Assembly (NCBI GenBank): GCA_903868455.1
Contig: CAIPVK010000247.1
Location: 1-18,759, forward strand
Direction: 5' to 3'
Source: an uncultured Opitutia bacterium
Lineage (GTDB): Bacteria; Verrucomicrobiota; Verrucomicrobiia; Opitutales; UBA953
DNA: 18,759 nt
A program made the translations under genes and the position numbers. Positions 1 to 7,524 of this stretch are shown here, piece by piece (the stretch's first letter is position 1; each line of letters opens with the position of its first letter). The notes below the pieces were generated by a model that made no database searches, had not been told where the DNA came from, and worked only from the letters and a program-made list of their open reading frames with translations.

Positions 1-4
1 CGGC

Positions 5-700
5 TCAGAGGCGCTCGTTCCAGGCCTTCGACGCGAAGCGGGCGGCCAGCTCGGCCGCGACCTCCTTCGGGTAGGTCGGCGCGCCGACGGCGCGGGCCGG
101 CGAGCCGAGCGTCTCGCCGAGCGCGGCCGCGAGATCCGTCTCCAGCCGCGTCCAGTCGCACCCCGGGAGCGCGCGACGGTCGACGTAGCCCTGGAGCAGC
201 AGGCCGTCGCGGCTCCGCTTCTGCGCGGCGCCGGCGACCTTCAGGCCGTCGGCCGCGCGCACGAGGTCGTGCGGCTCGGGGCGCTCGGCGCAGACGGTCG
301 GGGCCGTCTGCCGTCGCTCGCCCTCGGGCCGGGGCACGCGACGGACCTCCAAGCCCTGCGCGAGCATCGCGCGCTCGAGACCGGAGAGCACGGCGCCGTA
401 GCTGTCGAGGGCGTCGAGGTCGTGGATGGGGTGGCCCGCGGGGAGGACGAGGGCGAAGGTCCAGTCGGCGAGGTGCGAGACCAGCCCGCCGCCGGTCGGC
501 CGTCGCACGAGGGCGCAGCCCTCGGGGACCCGGGGGCGCCACTCGGCCCAGCGCTGCGAGACGCCGAAGGTGTGGGCGGGCTCGGCCCAGCCGTAGCACC
601 GCAGCCGGCAGCGCGCGGGGTCGGGGTAGGCCTCGAGCAGGAGCAGGTCGAGCGCCATGTTGAGCGCCGCCGTCGAGTCGCCGCGGGGGAGATGGTCCAC
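5..700 (-). CDS. lipoate/octanoate transferase family protein (LplA/LipM-like, single catalytic domain)
   Basis: The 231-residue product matches the biotin/lipoate protein ligase-transferase fold, which attaches lipoyl or octanoyl groups to lipoyl domains of 2-oxoacid dehydrogenases and glycine cleavage H protein. Visible blocks are the N-terminal helix with NMALD (residues 14-18), RRPTGGG (66-72) and KVAGAAQKR with the invariant Lys154. Cys137 lies 17 residues before that Lys, where LipM/LipL octanoyltransferases have their acyl-accepting Cys; E. coli LplA lacks it. At 231 residues it has no C-terminal LplA accessory domain. The start is taken as GTG at 700, because the first Met (658) would remove the conserved helix. 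This GTG lies two bases after the stop of the upstream reductase gene, so the two are probably co-transcribed. The family is fairly sure; ligase versus octanoyltransferase is not settled. Confidence 0.8.
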   Translation of the reverse strand: MDHLPRGDSTAALNMALDLLLLEAYPDPARCRLRCYGWAEPAHTFGVSQRWAEWRPRVPEGCALVRRPTGGGLVSHLADWTFALVLPAGHPIHDLDALDSYGAVLSGLERAMLAQGLEVRRVPRPEGERRQTAPTVCAERPEPHDLVRAADGLKVAGAAQKRSRDGLLLQGYVDRRALPGCDWTRLETDLAAALGETLGSPARAVGAPTYPKEVAAELAARFASKAWNERL

Positions 701-702
701 GG

Positions 703-1668
703 TCAGAAGTCGAGGCCCTCGACGAGCCGGCGGACGACCTCGCCGCCGGTGCGCGCGCGCCACCAGTCCTCGCAGCCGCGGGGCACCTCGAGCTCGTCGA
801 GGATCTCGTCGAACCCCCGGGGGGCGGTGCGCAGCTTGCCCTCGAGGGGCCGGAGCTCGACGCTCAGGTCGCGCGGACGGGGCGCGAGGTTGGGGATGTC
901 GGCGTAGGACACCGGACGGACGAGCGCGTCCGGGTCGAGCCCGAAGCGGCGCGCGATGCGGACGCCCATCTCGTGGCGGGTGAGGGCGTCGCGCCCGCCC
1001 CAATGGAAGATGCCCGAGAGGTTGTCGCGCTCGGCGAGCTCGACGCAGACGTCGGCCAGGTTCGTGACCGAGACGGGCTGGCGGACCTCCTCCGCGAAGA
1101 GGCCGGACACCTTGCCCGCCTTCCAGTCGAGGAAGAGCCGCTCGTGCACGGTGCGGTCGCCCGAGGGCGTGTTGCCCATGATGGGGGTGGAGCGGACGAC
1201 GCAGGCGCCGTGCCCGGCGGCGTCCATCACCGCGGTCTCCCCGGCGACCTTGCTCCGACCGTAGGCGTTGACCGGCGCGGCGGGGTCGGTGCTGCGGTAG
1301 GGCGCCCCACGGCCGTCGAAGACCATGTCGGTCGACACATGGACCATCCGGGCGCCCACATGGTGGGCGAGCTGGGCCAGCCGGCCGGGGATGCGGGCGT
1401 TGGCCAGCATGGCGCCTTCCGGGTCGCGCTCGCAGTCGTTGACGTCCGCCATCGCCGAGGCGTTGACGATGCCCTCGGGGAAGCGGTCGAGCACCCAGCG
1501 CTCGGCGGCCGCCAGGTCGCCTCGTCCGAGGCGCCCGACCTGCACGCCGCGGGGCGCCGAGGGCTCGCGGTCGCCGCCCAGGGCGATCACCTGGTGGCCG
1601 CGCCGGACCGCCGAGCGCACGACCTCGCGGCCGAGCAGGCCCGAGGCGCCGATGACGAGGAGTCGCAT
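703..1668 (-). CDS. RmlD-like NAD(P)-dependent sugar-nucleotide reductase (extended SDR)
   Basis: The 321-residue product is an extended short-chain dehydrogenase of the dTDP-4-dehydrorhamnose reductase (RmlD) substrate-binding family. It has a nucleotide-binding GASGLLG at residues 7-13, the RmlD-type strand VSTDMVFDG at 111-119, the catalytic YGRSK (Tyr136, Lys140), and a C-terminal RPRDLSVELRPLEG block resembling the family signature. Length fits RmlD (about 300). RmlD reduces dTDP-4-keto-L-rhamnose in cell-envelope sugar synthesis, but no rmlA, rmlB or rmlC lies nearby, so the substrate is open; other sugar-nucleotide reductases and MAT2B-like proteins share this signature. The lipoate-family gene follows after two bases. 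The gene diverges from hisC across 60 bp. Confidence 0.8.
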   Translation of the reverse strand: MRLLVIGASGLLGREVVRSAVRRGHQVIALGGDREPSAPRGVQVGRLGRGDLAAAERWVLDRFPEGIVNASAMADVNDCERDPEGAMLANARIPGRLAQLAHHVGARMVHVSTDMVFDGRGAPYRSTDPAAPVNAYGRSKVAGETAVMDAAGHGACVVRSTPIMGNTPSGDRTVHERLFLDWKAGKVSGLFAEEVRQPVSVTNLADVCVELAERDNLSGIFHWGGRDALTRHEMGVRIARRFGLDPDALVRPVSYADIPNLAPRPRDLSVELRPLEGKLRTAPRGFDEILDELEVPRGCEDWWRARTGGEVVRRLVEGLDF

Positions 1669-1728
1669 GGGGCGACCGTGTCAGGTTCTCGTTTGCCAGC
1701 AAGCCCTCAGCCGACCACCTTGGCGGGG

Positions 1729-2823
1729 ATGTCCGTCTCCTACGCCGACCTCGCCAACCGCCCCGTGCTCTCACAGCCCGTCTACGAGGCGGGACGGCCC
1801 ATCGAGGTCGTCGCGCGCGAGTTCGGCCTGGACCCCGCCTCGGTCATCAAACTCGCGTCCAACGAGAACCCGCTCGGCCCCTCGCCCCTCGGCCTCGAGG
1901 CCGCGCGCAAGGCGCTCGGCTCGGCCCACCTCTACCCGGATTCCGGCTGCACCTTCCTCCGGGAGCGCCTCGCGCGCGAATGGGGCCTGGACCCCTCGCA
2001 GTTCGTCGTGGGCAACGGCTCCAACGAGGTGATGATCCTCCTCGCGCAGGCCTTCCTCCGCCCGGGCGACGAGGTCGTCTTCGGCTCCCAGGCCTTCGTC
2101 GTCTACAAGCTCGCCACCCTCCTGATGGGCGCGACGCCGGTGGAGGTGCCGATGCCCGGCTTCCGCCACGACCTGGCGGCGATGCGCGCCGCGGTGACCC
2201 CGCGCACGCGCCTCGTCTTCCTCGCGAGCCCCAACAACCCGACCGGCGGCTCCGACCGCCCGGAGGACATCCTCGCGCTCGCGCGCTCGCTCCCCGAGAC
2301 GGCCATCTTCTGCCTGGACGAGGCCTACGCGGAGTACCTCGACGCGAGCGCCGACCTCCGCCCGCTCCTCCGCGAGGGGCGGAAGGTGGTCGTGACCCGC
2401 ACCTTCTCCAAGATCTACGGACTGGCCGGCCTGCGCGTCGGCTACCTCGTCGGCTCGCCCGAGGTCTGCGGCCTGCTCAACCGCGTCCGCCAGCCCTTCA
2501 ACGTCAACCTCCCCGCGCTCGCCGCCGCCGAGGCCGCCCTCGACGACCGCGAGTTCCTGGCCCGCGCGCGCAAGGTCAACGCCGAGGGGCTCGCCCAGCT
2601 CGCCGAGGGCTTCGGCCGCCTCGGGCTCCGGCACATCCCCGGCGAGGCCAACTTCCTCGCGTTCGAGATCGCCGGGGCCGACTCGGTGTTCGCGCGCCTG
2701 CAGCGCGAGGGGATCATCGTGCGCCCGCTGCGCGGCTACGGGATGAGGGACTGGCTTCGCGTGACGGTCGGCCTGCCCGCGCAGAACGAGCGCTTCCTCA
2801 GGGCGCTCGCGAACCGCGGATGA
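1729..2823 (+). CDS. hisC: histidinol-phosphate aminotransferase
   Basis: The 364-residue product is a class I/II PLP aminotransferase of the HisC type, which converts imidazole-acetol phosphate and glutamate to histidinol phosphate in cytosolic histidine biosynthesis. Blocks in order: KLASNENPLGPSP (41-53), VVGNGSNE (93-100), SPNNPTG (167-173), DEAYAEY (197-203), TFSKIYGLAGLRVGY (225-239) with PLP-binding Lys228, and a C-terminal IVRPLRGYGMRDWLRVTVG with the phosphate-contacting Arg. Length is normal. The start is the ATG at 1729, after a purine-rich GGCGGGG. No other his gene is in the window, so an aromatic aminotransferase of the same subgroup cannot be excluded. Its 3' end overlaps the convergent hydrolase gene by 26 bp. 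Confidence 0.9.
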   Translation: MSVSYADLANRPVLSQPVYEAGRPIEVVAREFGLDPASVIKLASNENPLGPSPLGLEAARKALGSAHLYPDSGCTFLRERLAREWGLDPSQFVVGNGSNEVMILLAQAFLRPGDEVVFGSQAFVVYKLATLLMGATPVEVPMPGFRHDLAAMRAAVTPRTRLVFLASPNNPTGGSDRPEDILALARSLPETAIFCLDEAYAEYLDASADLRPLLREGRKVVVTRTFSKIYGLAGLRVGYLVGSPEVCGLLNRVRQPFNVNLPALAAAEAALDDREFLARARKVNAEGLAQLAEGFGRLGLRHIPGEANFLAFEIAGADSVFARLQREGIIVRPLRGYGMRDWLRVTVGLPAQNERFLRALANRG

Positions 2824-3538
2824 CGGCGGCCAGGGCGTCGGGGCGCTCGAGGTGCAGGGCGTGGCCGGCTCCGGGGACCACGTGGACGCGCGCGCCCGGG
2901 ATGCGCGCCGCCATCTCGCCGGCGAGGGCGAGGTAGCGCGGGTCGCGCTCGCCGACCACGAGGTCGACGTCCTCGCCGAGGGCGCCGAGGTCGCCCCAGG
3001 TCGAGGGCGCGGAGCCGGGGCCGACGGCCTCGAGGCTCAGGGCGAGGCCCTCGGGGTCGGCCGCCGCTCGGCGGCCGAGGATGGGCGCGCGCCGGTCCTC
3101 GGGCCGCTCGAGCAGGGGGAGGAACATCGTCTGGCTGTGCCAGTAGTGGAGGAAGCGCCCGAGGCCCTGCTCCCGCAGGAGCCGCGCGACGGCCGCGTCC
3201 GCGCGCCGGCGCTCCTCGCGCTCGGCCTCGTCGGCGATGCCGGGCGAGGTGCTGACGAGCACGACACGCGAGCCCGGGGGCGGGCCGCCGCGGCGGGCCA
3301 GGGCCAGCTGGAGCAGCCGGCCGCCCATCGAGTAGCCGACCAAGGTGGGCGCGCGCTCCGCCAGCGCGTTGATCCAGCCGTCGACGCGGTCGAGGTGGGA
3401 CTCGAGGGCGTAGTCGGACGGACGCCGGAGGCCGGCGAGGGAGCCGTGGCCGGGCCAGTCCGGGCGCAGCGCGGGAAGGCCGAGCGGGAGGAAGTCCTCG
3501 CCCGAGCCGACGAAACCGTGGAGCAGGAGCAGGTCCAC
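2798..3538 (-). CDS. alpha/beta hydrolase, MenH-like
   Basis: The 246-residue product has the alpha/beta hydrolase layout: oxyanion HGF (residues 7-9), DWPGHG (27-32), nucleophile elbow GYSMGG with Ser70, an acid near VGERDPRY and a C-terminal GAGHALHLERP with the catalytic His. The short N-terminus, DWPGHG and GYSMGGR are typical of MenH (SHCHC synthase of menaquinone biosynthesis), but no other men gene is nearby and related esterases share these motifs. The start is taken as GTG at 3538, eight bases after the stop of the CDGSH gene, since the first strand (VDLLLLHGF) begins there and no upstream Met is plausible. Its last 26 bases lie opposite the end of hisC. Confidence 0.75.
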   Translation of the reverse strand: MDLLLLHGFVGSGEDFLPLGLPALRPDWPGHGSLAGLRRPSDYALESHLDRVDGWINALAERAPTLVGYSMGGRLLQLALARRGGPPPGSRVVLVSTSPGIADEAEREERRRADAAVARLLREQGLGRFLHYWHSQTMFLPLLERPEDRRAPILGRRAAADPEGLALSLEAVGPGSAPSTWGDLGALGEDVDLVVGERDPRYLALAGEMAARIPGARVHVVPGAGHALHLERPDALAAVIRGSRAP

Positions 3539-3546
3539 CGCGGCGG

Positions 3547-3801
3547 TCAGGCGGCGGGGCCGTCCTTGCAGCGGTCGTGCGAGCCGTCGCAGAGCGGCGG
3601 CTTGCGGGTCCGCCGGCAGCCGCAGAACCACACCTTGCCGTCCGCCTCCGCCTTGTAGGTGAGGGGGCCGACCGGGCCGCCGTGATGGGCGCCGTCGCAG
3701 AAGGGCAGGGCCTTGCTCTTGCCGCAGGCGCACCAGTAGTAGAGGTTGCCGGCCTGGACGTCGACCGGGTAGGGCTTGCTGCGGGCGGGCTTGGAACTCA
3801 T
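3547..3801 (-). CDS. double CDGSH iron-sulfur domain protein
   Basis: The 84-residue product carries two complete CDGSH-type [2Fe-2S] motifs. The first has Cys24, Cys26, Cys35 and His39 in C-x-C ... FCDGAH. The second has Cys60, Cys62, Cys71 and His75 in C-x-C ... LCDGSH. Each shows the three-Cys, one-His pattern of mitoNEET-type clusters. There is no membrane anchor or signal peptide, so it is probably cytosolic, with a redox or cluster-transfer role that is unknown in bacteria. The start is the ATG at 3801, the only Met giving a compact protein of normal length for bacterial double-CDGSH proteins. The MenH-like gene follows after eight bases, suggesting a two-gene transcript; a flavin reductase-like gene diverges 87 bp away. 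Confidence 0.92.
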   Translation of the reverse strand: MSSKPARSKPYPVDVQAGNLYYWCACGKSKALPFCDGAHHGGPVGPLTYKAEADGKVWFCGCRRTRKPPLCDGSHDRCKDGPAA

Positions 3802-3830
3802 CGCCGCCCATCCTGTCCGAAAACCCGCGC

Positions 3831-3859
3831 AAGGCAACATCGACCCGACCGCTTGCCTT
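3831..3859. repeat. inverted repeat in the CDGSH/flavin reductase divergent promoter
   Basis: Perfect 7-bp arms AAGGCAA (3831-3837) and TTGCCTT (3853-3859) are separated by 15 bp. They sit about midway between two divergent start codons (3801 and 3889). The arrangement could be an operator shared by the two genes or a chance repeat; no regulator is encoded next to it. Confidence 0.35.
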
Positions 3860-3888
3860 CGCGCCCGCTCCCCTTTCCTCCTGAACCC

Positions 3889-4383
3889 ATGCCCAGCAGC
3901 ACCGGTATCCGCGTCAAGCCCTGGAATCGCGTCGACGCGCAGGTCTACACCCTGGCGACCTCCGACGGCTCCAAGGGCAACTTCAACATCTGCACCTACG
4001 TGACGCCGGTGGCGATGAAGCCCAAGCGCTTCGTCATCGGGGTCTACAAGGGCACGAAGACGCTCGAGAACCTCGAGCGCAACCCCGTCGGCTCCCTGCA
4101 GTACATGGCCCAGGACCAGTGGGAGCACGTCAAGCTGCTCGGCAAGAAGACCGGCTTCACCGTCGACAAGGTCGCGGCCCTCGGTTCGGCCGTCGAGCAC
4201 GCCGGCGGCGGCCTCTTCCGCCTCAAGGGCGTCCTCGCCATCCTCAACCTCCGCTTCCTCGAGCGCATCGACGCGGGCGACCACTGGGCGTGGGTGGCCA
4301 ACGTCGAGTCCTACGAGAACCTTCGCGAGGCCGAGCCCCTGACCTTCAGCGAGCTGAAGCGCCGCAAGCTGATCCTCACCTGA
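3889..4383 (+). CDS. flavin reductase-like FMN-binding protein
   Basis: The 164-residue product resembles the flavin reductase-like, FMN-binding split-barrel family. Support is the N-terminal strand VYTLATSDGSKGNFNICTYV (residues 19-38, the usual site of flavin contacts), the following KPKRFVIGVYKGTKTLENL stretch, where family members carry a similar block, and the overall length. Such proteins reduce free FMN/FAD with NAD(P)H or simply bind FMN in the cytosol; the partner here is unknown. The ATG at 3889 is used. No clear Shine-Dalgarno precedes it (upstream is pyrimidine-rich CCCTTTCCTCC), so translation may be leaderless or SD-independent. The 3' end overlaps the convergent small gene by 8 bp. 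Confidence 0.72.
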   Translation: MPSSTGIRVKPWNRVDAQVYTLATSDGSKGNFNICTYVTPVAMKPKRFVIGVYKGTKTLENLERNPVGSLQYMAQDQWEHVKLLGKKTGFTVDKVAALGSAVEHAGGGLFRLKGVLAILNLRFLERIDAGDHWAWVANVESYENLREAEPLTFSELKRRKLILT

Positions 4384-4624
4384 TCCCGCCCTGGCCGAGC
4401 GCGGAGCGCACCTGCTCCATGATCTGCGCGAAGACGGCCCGGGTGGAGTCCGCGTAGCGGCGGTCCGTGACCACGTGGCGGCAAACCTCGCCCAGCGCGA
4501 CGCCCGGATCGCCGCCGATGCGCGCGGCGAGGATGGCGAGGCGCTCGTCACCGGCGTCGGCGGACGGCGGCGACTCGAGGGCTTCCTCCGGATCCTGCTG
4601 GGGCGGCGTGGCTTGTCGATCCAT
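4376..4624 (-). CDS. small conserved-looking protein of unknown function
   Basis: I do not recognise this 82-residue product. Residues 1-25 are acidic and rich in Pro and Gln, probably disordered (PPQQDPEEALESPPSADAGDE). Residues 26-77 look helical and amphipathic (DERLAILAARIGGDPGVALGEVCRH, then TRAVFAQIMEQVRSAL) and contain one Cys. There is no signal peptide or membrane segment. The Met at 4624 is preferred over the in-frame Met at 4642 because a strong GGAGG lies nine bases upstream of it, one of the clearest ribosome binding sites in the window. Together with a clean stop 8 bp inside the end of the convergent flavin reductase gene, this argues for a real gene. It stands alone on its strand. 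Confidence 0.6.
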   Translation of the reverse strand: MDRQATPPQQDPEEALESPPSADAGDERLAILAARIGGDPGVALGEVCRHVVTDRRYADSTRAVFAQIMEQVRSALGQGGIR

Positions 4625-4709
4625 GGGGATGATCCTCCGCATGCGGAGGCGAGGGTCAACCGGTGGAGGGTGACATGTGGGGCGCGGACGTGTGTCGCCG
4701 GCGTGACGC

Positions 4710-5444
4710 CTAGTCCCAGGCGCCGAGGGCCTCGAGCTCGCGCGTGGCGACCGCGTCCCACCCGCGGTTGGCGGCCGGGCTGGCGGGGCTCGGGTGGAGG
4801 ACGCGCCCGAAGGCCAGGCCGCGGCCGTCGAGCGCGCGGCGGGCGCGCTCCTCGGCGTAGCCGCCGACGCCGATGACCTGGCGGACGCCGAGGATGCGGA
4901 CGAGCGAGACGAGCAGGCGGTCGCAGGCGGCCTCGGCCGGGCGCATGGCCTCGGCGGGCAGCTCGGTCGGGGTGACGTTGCGGCCCGTCTTGGTGGCCTG
5001 GACGAACATCAGGGGGCAGTAGTTCGCCACGGTGCGGCGGCGGAAAAAGGCCTCGGGTCGGCCGAAGCGCTCGCGGAAGAGACCCCAGAAGCGCCGTCCG
5101 CTCACCTCCGACCGCGGGCAGCCGAAACCCAGCACCGGCTTGGCAGGGTGCGCGCCGGGGTGGGGCAGGACCTCCCCGCGGATGCCGAGCCAGTCGCGCG
5201 CCGCGGCGACCTCGCCGAAGGGCACGCCGGTCTGGGCCATGCCGAAGGGGCCGGGGTTCATCCCGAGGAAGAGGATCTCGCGGGGGCCGGCCGCGGCGAG
5301 ACGGCGAAGGTAGTCGCGGTGGGGCTCCCAGGCGTAGCCGAGCGGGAGGTAGACATGGTCGGCCGGGGAGGGGAAGCGCAGGCTCGCCAGCGCGTCGCGC
5401 GCCTCCAGCGTGGCCTCCTCGGCGAGGTCGGCGATGTCGGGCAT
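4710..5444 (-). CDS. SMUG1-type uracil-DNA glycosylase
   Basis: The 244-residue product matches family 3 uracil-DNA glycosylases (SMUG1), which remove uracil and oxidised pyrimidines such as 5-hydroxymethyluracil to start base excision repair. Motif 1 is GMNPGPFGMAQTGVPFG (residues 61-77), which contains Asn63, the expected water-activating residue. A substrate-pocket NYCPLMF lies at 141-147. Motif 2 is HPSPASPAANRGW (217-229), with the catalytic His217 and the DNA-intercalation loop. Length is close to vertebrate SMUG1 minus its N-terminal extension. The start is the ATG at 5444. It diverges from speA and does not obviously belong to an operon. These motifs distinguish it well from Ung, MUG and the iron-sulfur UDG families. 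Confidence 0.88.
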   Translation of the reverse strand: MPDIADLAEEATLEARDALASLRFPSPADHVYLPLGYAWEPHRDYLRRLAAAGPREILFLGMNPGPFGMAQTGVPFGEVAAARDWLGIRGEVLPHPGAHPAKPVLGFGCPRSEVSGRRFWGLFRERFGRPEAFFRRRTVANYCPLMFVQATKTGRNVTPTELPAEAMRPAEAACDRLLVSLVRILGVRQVIGVGGYAEERARRALDGRGLAFGRVLHPSPASPAANRGWDAVATRELEALGAWD

Positions 5445-5534
5445 GCCCCATCCAAGGCGCCCGGGGCGGCCGGGGCAAAGCCCGAATGACGCTTGCATCG
5501 CCGGAAACGGGCGCGAAAAGTGCCGTCCACCACC

Positions 5535-7478
5535 GTGAGCAAGCAGCCTGCCTGGACCATCAAGAGCGCCGAGGACTACTACGGCTTCAAGCGCTGGGGA
5601 GGGAGCCACTTCTCCGTCGACCCCCGCGGCGACCTGCGCGTCCACCCGATGGGCGACGACCGCTCGGTCAAGATCGTCGACATCGTCCGCGAGGCCTCGT
5701 CGATGGGCCTGCGCCCGCCGCTCACCATCCGCGTGCAGGACCTCCTGCGCCGCCGCGTCATCCAGCTCAACGAGGCCTTCCTGCGCGCCATCAAGGGCGA
5801 GGGCTACGAGGGCCGCTACCGCGGCGTCTTCCCGGTCAAGGTCAACCAGCTTCGCGAGGTGGTGGAGGAGATCCTCGACGCGGGCGAGCCCTTCGGCTTC
5901 GGCCTCGAGGCGGGCTCGAAGCCCGAGCTCCTCATCGCCATGGCCCTCCTCGAGCAGCCCGACGCCCTGCTCGTCTGCAACGGCTACAAGGACGAGGAGT
6001 TCATCCAGCTCGCGCTGATGGGCCGCAAGCTCGGCAAGCAGACCATCATCGTGGTCGAGCAGGTCTCCGAGCTCGACGCCATCATCCGCACCGCCCGCCG
6101 CATGGGCGTCACGCCCCACATCGGCATCCGCGTCAAGCTGGCCACCGCCGGCGAGGGCAAGTGGGCCGAGAGCACGGGCGAGAACGCCAAGTTCGGCCTG
6201 ACGCCCTCGGAGATCATGGCCGCGGTCGAGAAGCTCCGCAAGGCGCGCATGACCGACGCCCTGCGCCTCGTCCACTTCCACATCGGCTCCCAGGTCCCGA
6301 ACATCGCCACCATCAAGAAGGCGGTGGTCGAGGCCGCGCGCTACTACTGCGAGCTGGCCAAGATGGGCTTCCCCATGGGGCTCCTCGACGTCGGCGGCGG
6401 CCTCGGCATCGACTACGACGGCAGCCGCTCGGCCTACGAGTCCTCCATGAACTACAGCATGGAGGTCTACGCCCGCGACGTCGTCGCCCACGTCAAGCAG
6501 GTCTGCGCCGCGGCCGGCGTGGCCTGCCCGGACATCGTCTCGGAGTCGGGCCGCGCGCTGGTCGCGCCCCACTCCATCCTCATCTTCGAGGCGGTCGACC
6601 GCATCGCCCGCGACGGCGACGCCGGGAAGCCGCCCCGCGGCAAGTCCCACCAGGTCATCCGCGAGCTCGAGGCCATCCTCGCCAACAAGGGCAAGCTCGA
6701 CCCCCTCGAGCGCTACCACGACGCCCGCGAGAAGCGCGACGAGGCCCACAGCCGCTTCACGCTCGGCTACCTCACGCTCGAGCAGCGCGCCTACGTCGAC
6801 CGGCTCTTCTGGCAGATCTGCCGCGACCTCCGCGCCCGCATGGCCCGCGAGCACGACGTGCCCGACGAGCTCGCCCGCCTCGACTCGCTGCTGGCGGAGC
6901 AGTACGTCTGCAACTTCTCCGTCTTCCAGTCGCTCCTCGACCACTGGGCCCTCGACCAGCTCTTCCCCATCGCCCCCATCCACCGCCTCGGCGAGCGCCC
7001 CACGGTGCAGGCGACGCTGGTGGACATCACCTGCGACTCCGACGGCAAGGTGGACGACTTCATCGACCTGGAGGACGTCCGCCGGACGCTCGCCCTGCAC
7101 CCGCTCCGGGAGGGCCAGCCCTACTACATCGGGGCCTTCATGGTCGGCGCCTACCAGGATATCATGGGCGACCTGCACAACCTCTTCGGGCGCGTCAACG
7201 AGGCCCACGTCTTCCTCGAGGACGACGCCGAGGACGGCTTCTACATCGAGGAGGCCATCCCCGGCTACACCGTCGACCGCATCCTCGGCATGATCCAGTA
7301 CAACGCCGAGGACCTCTGCCGCATGCTCAAGCGCCAGGTCGACCGGGCCACCCGGGCCGACAGCGTGAAGCCCCGCGAGGGCGTCGCCATGGTCGACCTC
7401 TACGAGCGCCTCATCCGCGGCGGCACCTACCTCATCAACGGCGAGCCCGAGCGTCCCCGCTCCCGCCGGCGTCGCTGA
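5535..7478 (+). CDS. speA: biosynthetic arginine decarboxylase
   Basis: The 647-residue product is a PLP-dependent fold III arginine decarboxylase that makes agmatine for polyamine synthesis. PLP Lys102 is in FPVKVNQ, followed by GFGLEAGSKPEL, LVHFHIGSQ, the phosphate-binding DVGGGLGIDYDG, ESGRALVAPHS, NFSVFQSLLDHWALDQLFP, CDSDGK and GAYQDIMGDLHNLFG. Length is typical of SpeA (about 630-660), including its inserted helical domain. GTG at 5535 is chosen because the match with SpeA N-termini begins there (WTIKSAEDYYGFKRWG). A TTG at 5493 would add a basic extension of 14 residues. The C-terminus ends in an Arg-rich tail (PRSRRRR). No agmatinase or speB-like gene adjoins it. The YHYH gene follows after 46 bp. 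Confidence 0.96.
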   Translation: MSKQPAWTIKSAEDYYGFKRWGGSHFSVDPRGDLRVHPMGDDRSVKIVDIVREASSMGLRPPLTIRVQDLLRRRVIQLNEAFLRAIKGEGYEGRYRGVFPVKVNQLREVVEEILDAGEPFGFGLEAGSKPELLIAMALLEQPDALLVCNGYKDEEFIQLALMGRKLGKQTIIVVEQVSELDAIIRTARRMGVTPHIGIRVKLATAGEGKWAESTGENAKFGLTPSEIMAAVEKLRKARMTDALRLVHFHIGSQVPNIATIKKAVVEAARYYCELAKMGFPMGLLDVGGGLGIDYDGSRSAYESSMNYSMEVYARDVVAHVKQVCAAAGVACPDIVSESGRALVAPHSILIFEAVDRIARDGDAGKPPRGKSHQVIRELEAILANKGKLDPLERYHDAREKRDEAHSRFTLGYLTLEQRAYVDRLFWQICRDLRARMAREHDVPDELARLDSLLAEQYVCNFSVFQSLLDHWALDQLFPIAPIHRLGERPTVQATLVDITCDSDGKVDDFIDLEDVRRTLALHPLREGQPYYIGAFMVGAYQDIMGDLHNLFGRVNEAHVFLEDDAEDGFYIEEAIPGYTVDRILGMIQYNAEDLCRMLKRQVDRATRADSVKPREGVAMVDLYERLIRGGTYLINGEPERPRSRRRR

Positions 7479-7524
7479 GGACGGTCGGCCGAAACTCGCC
7501 CCCGGGAGGCGGGGTTGGAACCGT

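Noticed and set aside
973..1728. N-terminal extension of the hisC frame
   Set aside because: It is antisense to the RmlD-like gene and has no homology-like motifs; HisC similarity starts at the Met at 1729.
3802..5478. N-terminal extension of the CDGSH frame
   Set aside because: Arg/Pro-rich antisense translation of other genes; the CDGSH protein is complete from the Met at 3801.
5493..5534. Promoter-like TTGCAT ... AAAAGT just before speA
   Set aside because: The -10 match is only three of six and would leave almost no leader before the GTG start.
7485..7492. TCGGCCGA palindrome after speA as a terminator
   Set aside because: It has no loop and no T-tract; short GC palindromes are expected by chance here.
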